From contig PMLF01000258.1 of NCBI GenBank assembly GCA_003158755.1, forward strand, positions 1 to 9,846: a stretch of DNA of 9,846 bases, given 5' to 3'. The stretch's first letter is position 1. Each line of letters starts with the position of its first letter. Shown here piece by piece: positions 1 to 5,818 of the stretch. A program made the position numbers and the translations under genes. Below the pieces are notes generated by a model, which saw nothing but the letters and a program-made list of their open reading frames with translations, made no database searches and was not told the origin of the DNA. The DNA comes from Elusimicrobiota bacterium (GTDB lineage Bacteria > Elusimicrobiota > Elusimicrobia > FEN-1173).

Positions 1-621
1 CGCCACCATGAAGAGCTGCTTGAAAAGCTGGGGGGATTGGGGCAGGGCGTAGAAACTTCCCGGCGAGAGCCGGGACGGCACCAAGAAGTCCCGCGCGCCC
101 TCGGGGGTGGACTTGCCCAGGAACGGCGTTTCCAATTCAAGGAAGCCGTTTTTTGCCAGGAAATCCCGGGAGGTCTGGGTCACGTGGTGGCGAAGGATCA
201 GGTTCTTCTGAAGCGGCGGCCTTCGTAAGTCCAGGTAGCGGTGTTGCAGCCTCACGTCCTCGGAAGCGTTGGAGAACTCCGATATCTCGAAAGGCGGCGT
301 TTTGCTGACGTTAAGAATTTCGAGGGTTTCGACCCATAGCTCCACTTCTCCCGTCGGAAGCTTCGGGTTCTCGGTCCCCGGACGGCGGCGTTTCACCTCG
401 CCCGTCACTTGAAGCACCGACTCCCCCCGCACCTGTTCGGCTCGGGCGAAGAGGTCTTTGCTTTCCGGCGAGAAGACAAGCTGCATCAGCCCTTCCCGGT
501 CCCGGAGGTCGATGAAGATCACCCCTCCGTGGTCCCGCCGGTTGTGCACCCATCCATTCAAAGTGATCTTCTGTCCGACGTGCTCCGGGCGGACGAGCCC
601 GCAATAGACCGTGCGTTTCAT
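1..621 (-). CDS. aspS: Aspartyl-tRNA synthetase, N-terminal 207 residues (partial)
   Basis: This is a class II aminoacyl-tRNA synthetase that charges tRNA with aspartate in the cytoplasm. The reading frame is open from the ATG at 621 to the window edge, so the catalytic core motifs 2 and 3 and the bacterial GAD insertion lie outside. The N-terminal OB-fold anticodon-binding domain spans about residues 1-105 and includes GWVHNRRDHGGVIFIDLRD. The start of the catalytic domain shows RYLDLRRP, STPEGARDFLVPSR and the flipping-loop motif QSPQLFKQ. Residues His31 and Gly82 match those of the non-discriminating AspRS of Pseudomonas aeruginosa (E. coli has Leu at the first position), so it may also charge tRNA-Asn. 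The ATG lies in a 4-base ATGA overlap with the stop of the nucleotidyltransferase gene, which suggests translational coupling and fixes the start. It is the last gene seen of the hisS operon. Confidence 0.97.
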   Translation of the reverse strand, partial: MKRTVYCGLVRPEHVGQKITLNGWVHNRRDHGGVIFIDLRDREGLMQLVFSPESKDLFARAEQVRGESVLQVTGEVKRRRPGTENPKLPTGEVELWVETLEILNVSKTPPFEISEFSNASEDVRLQHRYLDLRRPPLQKNLILRHHVTQTSRDFLAKNGFLELETPFLGKSTPEGARDFLVPSRLSPGSFYALPQSPQLFKQLFMVA

Positions 622-1064
622 TGTTTTCCTTCCTCTCCGAGAGCCCGCACGTCTTCCAAATCAACCGGCCGTCCGGCCGCTCGTTTGGAGGCGATCAGGT
701 CTTCTTTTGAAATCACGAAAAATGTCTGCCCATGAAACGTCATCGGGACTTTCCGTTCCCACACGGTCGCGAAAACGACGCCCGGCGTCGACGTCTGAAC
801 GTCGATCCGCACTTTGTCCTTGAAAATGGTGATCTCATGAGCCAGTAAATCGTCCGGGGAGGTCATCCCGGCGGTCCCGAGCCCCGCTTCCAGGAGGGCG
901 GCCAGGAGGCGGACGGCGTTGTCCTTGGACGCCTCGATCAAGACGTCCAGATCGAACGTGGCGCGCGGAACGCCGTGAAGGACGGAGGCGACGCCGCCGA
1001 TGACGACGTATTTAACCTGGTGCTTTTGAAAGGACGAGAATACGTTTTGAAGTTTGTCGAGCAT
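618..1064 (-). CDS. Nucleotidyltransferase-fold protein (DUF6036/AbiEii-like)
   Basis: This 148-residue protein has the signature of a minimal DNA-polymerase-beta-type nucleotidyltransferase. The motif YVVIGGVASVLHG (residues 19-31) supplies the Gly-Gly of the nucleotide site. It is followed by R34-A-T and the acidic pair D38/D40 in FDLDVLIE, and the third acidic residue is probably D88 in VRIDVQT. The C-terminus (RPVDLEDVRAL) is the usual helix after the core. All expected metal ligands appear present, so it is probably active. Relatives include AbiEii/MenT-type toxins and antitoxin-type MNT proteins, but the substrate cannot be read from sequence. It overlaps the 68-aa gene upstream by 53 bases and shares ATGA with aspS downstream. 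The start has no strong Shine-Dalgarno; a weak GGA lies about 12 bases upstream. No HEPN partner is adjacent, so a classical MNT/HEPN pair is not supported. Confidence 0.85.
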   Translation of the reverse strand: MLDKLQNVFSSFQKHQVKYVVIGGVASVLHGVPRATFDLDVLIEASKDNAVRLLAALLEAGLGTAGMTSPDDLLAHEITIFKDKVRIDVQTSTPGVVFATVWERKVPMTFHGQTFFVISKEDLIASKRAAGRPVDLEDVRALGEEGKQ

Positions 1065-1218
1065 CTTTTTTGTCCGCGATTTTTGGATTGATATCCAAGA
1101 TCAAATTCGTGAAACTGCAAAGGAGCTCCATCCGCTCGTCGAGAGAAAGGGATTGGAACCACCGGGCCTTGGCCTCCGGCGTTTCCTCAGACCGAAAATG
1201 TGAAATGGACGGGGTCAT
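1012..1218 (-). CDS. Small conserved-looking protein upstream of the nucleotidyltransferase
   Basis: The product has 68 residues and is soluble and mostly helical in appearance, with the core KARWFQSLSLDERMELLC and then a helix ending in ILDINPKIADKK. I know similar short proteins encoded just before nucleotidyltransferase-domain genes but cannot name a family with certainty. An upstream ATG at 1251 would give 79 residues. I prefer the ATG at 1216-1218 because it overlaps the hisS stop as ATGA, the same arrangement seen at the nucleotidyltransferase-aspS junction. Its 3' end overlaps the nucleotidyltransferase start by 53 bases in another frame, which suggests the two are made together. It has no signal peptide, membrane segment, cysteine pair or RxxxxH HEPN motif. 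It could be a partner, inhibitor or substrate adaptor of the nucleotidyltransferase; this is inference from context only. Confidence 0.7.
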   Translation of the reverse strand: MTPSISHFRSEETPEAKARWFQSLSLDERMELLCSFTNLILDINPKIADKKDARQTSKRILVLSKAPG

Positions 1219-2522
1219 GTAGAGGCCAATATCTTCAATGAATCGATCCACACGTCGTCATCCCCGTCTCGGGAATAATCCACGTCATTCTCGGCGCCTG
1301 TCTTCATATCCTTAAGCCGCATCTTTTTTTTATCCCCTTCTTCATCACCGCAAATGACAACGACGTCCGCCCCCCATCCATCGGCCTTGCGCATTTGAGA
1401 TTTGAGACTGGCTCCGCCGTCCCCCAGGATCGCGGCGACGGGGCGGCCCAAACGTTTTTCTCCCCGGTCTTTATCGCGAAGCACGTTGGCCCACACGGTC
1501 GCTTTCGCTCCATTCGAACTCCGGCCCGTGAAGGCGAAGAACACCCGCAAAATCCGGTTTCCCTCCCGAGGTTTCAGCAATGATGCTACCCGGTCCATTC
1601 CTAATGCGAAACCGATAGCCGGCACTTCCGGGCCGCCCATTTGTTTAACCAAGCCATCGTATCGGCCGCCGGCCCCGATGGCATTCTGGGCGCCTAAACC
1701 CTCGGTCGTTATCTCGAAAACGGTGCGGGTGTAGTAATCCAACCCACGGACAAGCCTGGGAGATTCCTGAAAAACAAACCCCAACTCGGGACGATTCAAA
1801 TAGAACTTGACCTCGTCAAAGTGCGCCTTGCACGCCTGACAAAGGGAACCCACCGGCGCGGGAGCGTCCGTCATGGTCGGACCGTCAATCTTGCAATCCA
1901 AAGCCCGGAGAGGATTTCTCTCGATTCGAGCACGGCAGTTCTCGCAAAGCGTCGCCCGACGATTTTCAAGATAGGACGCCAATGCGATTCGGTATTTGGG
2001 ACGACACTCCTGACAACCCAACGAATTGACATGGAAACACAAATCCTTCCATTCAAGACCCGCCCATTTCAATATGTGGGCCGCCAACATAATGGTGTCG
2101 GCATCTTCCTGTGGACTGGGATTGCCGAAGGACTCCGCCCCGATCTGCCAGAATTCGCGGTAACGGCCGGCCTGGGGCCGCTCGGCACGGAACATGGGAC
2201 CCATATAAAAGAGTTTCCTAATCCCGCCGGTCTTGTCCCAGGAGTGCTCGAGATAAGCTCGGACGACCCCGGCCGTACCCTCAGGCCGAAGGGAAAGCTC
2301 CCGGTCGCCTCGATCGGTGAAATCGAACATTTCCTTTTCGACGATGTCGGTGGTTTCCCCGACGGCGCGGCGGAAGAGCTCCCGCGACTCAAAAATGGGC
2401 GTGCGGAGCTCCTCATATCCCCAACGGCGGAAGGCATCCAGGGCGGCGGCCTCCAACTCGCGGAAAACCAGGACTTCGCGATCTTTGATGTCTCGGGTGC
2501 CGCGGGGTGCGGAAAGTCTCAT
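1215..2522 (-). CDS. hisS: Histidyl-tRNA synthetase
   Basis: This 435-residue class II synthetase attaches histidine to tRNA-His in the cytoplasm. The N-terminus APRGTRDI (residues 5-12) is family-typical. Motif 2 is FYMGPMFRAERPQAGRYREF (105-124), the HisRS-specific LVRGLDYYTRTVFE is at 257-270, AIGAGGRYDG at 281-290 and motif 3 AIGFALGMDRV at 302-312. The C-terminal anticodon domain runs from about 325. The insertion domain is cysteine-rich (C170/C173, C193/C196, C210, C228/C231), like the metal-binding-type insertion of many bacterial HisRS, but the usual further Cys just after DCK is absent. The start is the ATG at 2520-2522, directly before the conserved N-terminus. The bases before it are AACCTCCC, so there is no Shine-Dalgarno. 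It heads the operon continuing into the 68-aa gene, the nucleotidyltransferase and aspS. Confidence 0.97.
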   Translation of the reverse strand: MRLSAPRGTRDIKDREVLVFRELEAAALDAFRRWGYEELRTPIFESRELFRRAVGETTDIVEKEMFDFTDRGDRELSLRPEGTAGVVRAYLEHSWDKTGGIRKLFYMGPMFRAERPQAGRYREFWQIGAESFGNPSPQEDADTIMLAAHILKWAGLEWKDLCFHVNSLGCQECRPKYRIALASYLENRRATLCENCRARIERNPLRALDCKIDGPTMTDAPAPVGSLCQACKAHFDEVKFYLNRPELGFVFQESPRLVRGLDYYTRTVFEITTEGLGAQNAIGAGGRYDGLVKQMGGPEVPAIGFALGMDRVASLLKPREGNRILRVFFAFTGRSSNGAKATVWANVLRDKDRGEKRLGRPVAAILGDGGASLKSQMRKADGWGADVVVICGDEEGDKKKMRLKDMKTGAENDVDYSRDGDDDVWIDSLKILAST

Positions 2523-2530
2523 GGGAGGTT

Positions 2531-2590
2531 ACTACTCAGGTCCCAAGGAAGTTCCCTCCCCCGTAAACGGGGGAGGGAGACCTGAGTAGT
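2531..2590. repeat. Two-part palindromic element in the hisS leader
   Basis: The outer arms ACTACTCAGGT (2531-2541) and ACCTGAGTAGT (2580-2590) are perfect 11-base inverted repeats. Nested inside is a second perfect stem, TCCCTCCCCC (2553-2562) with GGGGGAGGGA (2569-2578), around a GTAAAC loop. The left side has about 11 extra unpaired bases. The size and the pyrimidine-rich/purine-rich stem resemble small dispersed palindromic elements (MITE or REP-like) of GC-rich genomes. It lies only 8 bases upstream of the hisS ATG and would fold in the hisS mRNA leader. No second copy is present in this window. Confidence 0.75.
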
Positions 2591-2642
2591 CAAAAGCGGA
2601 TGATAATTTAAGGAAGTCATCGGGGATTGCATCCGTCGCGGA

Positions 2643-2671
2643 ATCGTACTATTTCCGCCTTGAATTGACAA
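2643..2671 (-). promoter_or_regulatory. Predicted sigma-70 promoter of the hisS operon
   Basis: On the minus strand TTGTCA (2671-2666, 5 of 6 to consensus) is followed after 17 bases by TACGAT (2648-2643, 4 of 6). Transcription would begin near 2636, giving a leader of about 114 bases that contains the palindromic element. The -35 box overlaps the -35 box of the divergent promoter. Confidence 0.45.
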
Positions 2672-2692
2672 AGGATTCCAGCTATCTATAAG
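2660..2692 (+). promoter_or_regulatory. Predicted promoter(s) of the cNMP-patatin gene
   Basis: Two overlapping readings are possible. TTGACA (2665-2670, perfect) with a 16-base spacer to TATAAG (2687-2692) is the best match, but transcription would then start just inside the gene. TTGAAT (2660-2665) with a 17-base spacer to TATCTA (2683-2688) would start transcription at about the A of the ATG at 2694, giving a leaderless mRNA. An in-frame TGA at 2661-2663 rules out a longer protein. Confidence 0.45.
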
Positions 2693-2693
2693 G

Positions 2694-4646
2694 ATGACCA
2701 TTTCGCCCGACTGGATACCGTTCCTGCGAAAATTCCCCTTCTTTGCCGGGTTCAGGGAGGAGGACTTGCGGCTCTTTACGGAAAAGATGGAAATGCTATC
2801 CCTTCCCAGGGGGGCGGTCGTGTGCCGGGCCGGGGAGGATACGGACGCCTTCTACCTTGTGCTCTCGGGACGGGCGCGGAAAGTGGAACCGGGCCGGGAG
2901 GCTAAGACCGTCGCTTTCTTAAGCCGCGGCGACGCCTTGGGCGAAATGGGGATGCTGACGGGCGAGCCCAGGATCCACACCACCATCGTCGAGGCCACGG
3001 CGGAGTTTCTGGTCCTGCACAAAAAGGATTTCGACGATATCCTTGCGAAAGCGCCCCACCTGGCCGTCCCCATTTCGAGACTCCTCTCCACACGGCTGCT
3101 GGAAGCGCGGCGGCATCTGCCGACATCCGGGCCCACGGCCCAAATCTACGTTTTGCTCGGACCGGCCTCGCCCGCGGACCAGGTGGTCCTGGCCGTCAAC
3201 CTGGGCATCGCCCTGGCGGAACAGACTCGGAAAAGGGTTCTTCTGATGGATATTTTGGAAAACGGCCGTTCCGGCGTTTTTGCCCGCGCCTTGGGTTTGG
3301 ACCCCGTACGGGTCGGCGAGCATGGACTGCGGGAGGAGGACCTTCTCAACCCGGACATGATCCACCGCCTCTGTGCGGCGCACCCGTCGGGATTGGAGCT
3401 TCTAAGCCTCCCCCGGTCCCTCATGGAAGGGAAATTCGCCGGGTTGATTTATTCTTTCCTTAACGGCCTCCGCCGGAGCCACGACTTCGTGGTCGCTGTG
3501 GTGGCGGGGCCGGAAGCCCCGTCGGCCAAGGCGGCGCTGGAAGAAGCGGATCGAGTGTTGCTGGCCGAAAAAAGTGGAACGCCGTCGCTCGAGGCGTCCG
3601 CGCGGCAGGCGACGGCAGCCGGGGTCCCCCCCGACCGGCAATGGACCATTCGGCTGGAAGAAGGACCTTTCTCTCCCGGCGGGACCGACGTATTCCGAGT
3701 CCCTTGGAAATCAGTCCTCACGCCCGGAAGGTCTCCCGTCCTGACTCCCGACGCGGAACCGGCCCGTCTCGTCCTCAACCGCCTGGCCCGGCGCATGGGC
3801 GGCGTGAGCCTTGGGTTCGCCATGGGCGCGGGAGCCGCCCTGGGTTACGTCCTCGTCGGATTCCTGAAAGTGTTGGAGAAATACGGCATTTATCCCGACG
3901 TCATCGCGGGGACGTCGAGGGGCGCCCTGATCGGCAGTTTCTACGCCGCGGGAAAGTCGCCCGCCGAGATCGAGCAGATCGCCCTTTCCGTCAATAAATC
4001 CAAGATATGGTCCCTGATGGATTTCATGATCCCCATCCCCCGGCAAGGGATTCTGATGGGCGCCCAAGTCCTGAAGTTCCTCAAGACGACCATGGGGGCG
4101 AGGACCTTCGCGGACCTGAACCTGCCCTTCGCCTGCGTGGCCACCGACATCATGAACGGGGAAGAAGTGGTCTTGAACCAGGGAAAGGTGGCCGAAGCGG
4201 TGAGGGCGTCTCTGTCGCTGCCGTTTTTTTTCCGTCCCGCTTTTCTCAACGGCCGGTACCTGGTGGACGGGGGCTTGGTGAACCCGGTGCCGACCTCCGT
4301 CGTCGCCGCCATGGGAGCCGACGTCCTGGTGGCCGTCAACACGACGGCGAAACCGTCGGAGAAGAGGATCCCGGGATTCCATCGACGGAAGATCCGCCGG
4401 GCCGGGTTTTGGAAAGGCCCGAACATCCTCCAGGTGATGATCAAGACCATCGACACCATGCAGTTCGGCATCGCCCAAACGCGGAAGGAACCCGCGCAAC
4501 TGATTTTGGAACCCGACGTATCGGCCTTCACCTGGGCCGACTTCCACCGAGCCGGAGACATCATCCGCCTGGGCGAGGACTACATCGAGCCGATGATCCC
4601 CAAGATCAAAAGCTTCTTCCCCTACTTCAATCCCCCCGCGAAGTAA
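2694..4646 (+). CDS. cNMP-binding / ParA-like / patatin phospholipase fusion protein
   Basis: This 650-residue cytoplasmic or membrane-associated protein has the order of the bacterial neuropathy-target-esterase-like family. Residues about 10-140 form a cyclic-nucleotide-binding domain; FPFFAGF opens it, and GEMGMLTGEPR (83-93) matches the phosphate-binding cassette with E84 and R93. Residues about 150-345 resemble a ParA/MinD fold (VVLAVNLGIALAEQ, RVLLMDI, ALEEADRVLLAE), but the Walker A lysine loop is replaced by GPASPADQ, so ATPase activity is unlikely. Residues about 370-600 form the patatin domain: oxyanion loop GAGAALG (378-384), nucleophile elbow GTSRG with Ser408, and catalytic Asp525 in VDGGLVNP. 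The expected reaction is release of fatty acids from phospholipid or lysophospholipid, gated by cNMP; this is family knowledge. The oxyanion loop lacks the usual Arg (Leu383 instead) and the following His (Leu387). There is no signal peptide. It is monocistronic and divergent from hisS, with no Shine-Dalgarno at a useful distance. Confidence 0.93.
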   Translation: MTISPDWIPFLRKFPFFAGFREEDLRLFTEKMEMLSLPRGAVVCRAGEDTDAFYLVLSGRARKVEPGREAKTVAFLSRGDALGEMGMLTGEPRIHTTIVEATAEFLVLHKKDFDDILAKAPHLAVPISRLLSTRLLEARRHLPTSGPTAQIYVLLGPASPADQVVLAVNLGIALAEQTRKRVLLMDILENGRSGVFARALGLDPVRVGEHGLREEDLLNPDMIHRLCAAHPSGLELLSLPRSLMEGKFAGLIYSFLNGLRRSHDFVVAVVAGPEAPSAKAALEEADRVLLAEKSGTPSLEASARQATAAGVPPDRQWTIRLEEGPFSPGGTDVFRVPWKSVLTPGRSPVLTPDAEPARLVLNRLARRMGGVSLGFAMGAGAALGYVLVGFLKVLEKYGIYPDVIAGTSRGALIGSFYAAGKSPAEIEQIALSVNKSKIWSLMDFMIPIPRQGILMGAQVLKFLKTTMGARTFADLNLPFACVATDIMNGEEVVLNQGKVAEAVRASLSLPFFFRPAFLNGRYLVDGGLVNPVPTSVVAAMGADVLVAVNTTAKPSEKRIPGFHRRKIRRAGFWKGPNILQVMIKTIDTMQFGIAQTRKEPAQLILEPDVSAFTWADFHRAGDIIRLGEDYIEPMIPKIKSFFPYFNPPAK

Positions 4647-4647
4647 C

Positions 4648-4797
4648 GGTTTACTCAAATGGCAGGAACTTAAGGATCGTCACCCCGGCGAACGCCGGGG
4701 TCCAGGACGTAAAACTGCGTTTTAAGAAGCCATTTAACATCCTGGATACCGGCGTTCGCCGGTATGACGGCTAATTGGAACCACTTTGAGGTTAACC
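4648..4797. repeat. Nested inverted-repeat element (MITE/BIME-like) between convergent genes
   Basis: The core is 4678-4769, bounded by CGTCA and TGACG. Each end carries its own hairpin: ACCCCGGCG/CGCCGGGGT at 4682-4701 and ATACCGGCG/CGCCGGTAT at 4746-4765. These are followed inward by CCAGG (4702-4706) and CCTGG (4741-4745). The whole is therefore an inverted repeat of two hairpins, like BIMEs or the common CGTCA...TCCAGG dispersed repeats. Similarity continues imperfectly outward: GGTTTA-CTCAAA-TGG (from 4648) against the reverse complement GGTTAACCTCAAAGTGG (from 4797), reaching the queG stop codon. The centre (4707-4740) is AT-richer. It may also act as a two-way transcription terminator. 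Confidence 0.85.
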
Positions 4798-5757
4798 CGG
4801 TTCCAACGCCCACGCGGCGTGTTCCCGGACCATCGGACTTTCGTCTTTCTCCCGGCATTCTTCCAACAATGGCTTCAATTCCCCGACGGCGCCGATGTTC
4901 CTTGCGACGACGCAGGCGTTCCGCACCAGACCCGCCCGTTTCGCCCGGAGAAGCGGCGTTCCCCGGAAACGCTCCCTGAACGACGCATCGCCGCGCAAAG
5001 ACAAAATTTCCGCCAGCGGCAGCCACGGGCCGGCCCCGCGTTCCGGAGAAAACTCGGGCCACTTGGATTCCAAAGGACGGGCGTTGAAGGGACAGGGGTC
5101 CTGGCAATCGTCGCAACCGAAGAGCCACGGTCCCAGGCGGGGGCGAATTTCGGTCAGAACGCTTCCACGGTTTTCGATGGTGTGATAGGCGACGCAACGG
5201 CGGGAGTCCAAAGCGAAGGGGGTGTTCAAAGCGCCCGTCGGGCAGGAGCCAAGACATTTCACGCAGCCGCCGCACCCTTGAGCCGTGAGCGGGTCGAATG
5301 GCAATGCCACATTCACCACCAACTCCGCCAGGAACATCCAGGACCCCGCGCCGGGGACGATCAGGTTGGTGTTTTTTCCGATGAAACCGAGACCGGCCCG
5401 GCGAGCGAAGGCCCGTTCCAGGAGAGGCTGCGCGTCAACGGCGGAGCGGGAGACCAAACCGGAGATTTCACGAGATAACGAATCGCGGAAAGATTCGACG
5501 CGGTGGGCGATAACGTCGTGGTAGTCTTCCCCCCAGGCGTAGCGGGCGACGCGTCCGGATGGCACTGAAGGCGGAGGCGGCACGGGGCCGGGGGAGTAGC
5601 TCACACCGAGGCTGATCACGCCCAAGGCGTCGGGAAGGAATGTCCGGGCGTCGGCGCGCCGCTCGGGCGCACGGGCCAGCCACGGCGCCATGTCGGCCGC
5701 GGAGCCTCCCTCCAGCCAGCGTCGAAAAAAATCCAGGTCCTCGGCGGGCAGCTCCAC
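4792..5757 (-). CDS. queG: Epoxyqueuosine reductase (start uncertain)
   Basis: QueG performs the last step of queuosine synthesis, reducing epoxyqueuosine to queuosine in the wobble position of His, Asp, Asn and Tyr tRNAs, using cobalamin and two [4Fe-4S] clusters. The ferredoxin-like ligands are clear: CGGCVKCLGSCP (C162, C165, C168, C172) and C188 plus GCDDCQDPC (C215, C218, C222). The conserved catalytic-region Asp is D108 in AVDAQPLLERAFARRAGLG, followed by GFIGKNT. The C-terminus (about 265-320) is HEAT-repeat-like. The given start is GTG at 5757, the first usual start codon. It omits about 20 residues that fit the family N-terminus (RTLAREAGFDRVAFSPV, encoded 5808-5758). That stretch has no ATG, GTG, TTG or CTG. 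An AGGAG at 5838-5834 stands 7 bases before a GTC at 5826 that would suit a start. It lies directly downstream of the GDPD gene in a probable operon. Confidence 0.92.
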   Translation of the reverse strand: MELPAEDLDFFRRWLEGGSAADMAPWLARAPERRADARTFLPDALGVISLGVSYSPGPVPPPPSVPSGRVARYAWGEDYHDVIAHRVESFRDSLSREISGLVSRSAVDAQPLLERAFARRAGLGFIGKNTNLIVPGAGSWMFLAELVVNVALPFDPLTAQGCGGCVKCLGSCPTGALNTPFALDSRRCVAYHTIENRGSVLTEIRPRLGPWLFGCDDCQDPCPFNARPLESKWPEFSPERGAGPWLPLAEILSLRGDASFRERFRGTPLLRAKRAGLVRNACVVARNIGAVGELKPLLEECREKDESPMVREHAAWALEPG

Positions 5758-5818
5758 CGGGGAGAAAGCGACGCGGTCGAACCCTGCCTCACGGGCGAGC
5801 GTCCGGACCCGCTGCGAA

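Noticed and set aside
618..1218. Classical MNT/HEPN toxin-antitoxin pair
   Set aside because: The 68-aa partner is too short for HEPN and has no RxxxxH motif.
1821..2585. 254-aa open frame on the plus strand opposite hisS
   Set aside because: It is antisense to a complete and strongly conserved hisS, shows no domain, and runs through the palindrome; a GC-rich shadow frame.
2523..2693. T-box riboswitch in the hisS leader
   Set aside because: I find no T-box consensus (AGGGUGGNACCGCG-like) and no specifier-loop architecture; only the palindromic element.
3711..4658. 315-aa open frame on the minus strand opposite the patatin domain
   Set aside because: The product is rich in His, Asp, Gly and Arg with no motif, and the plus strand carries the catalytic patatin residues.
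4678..4769. CRISPR repeats
   Set aside because: Only two inverted copies exist, with no regular spacers; the structure is a palindromic element.
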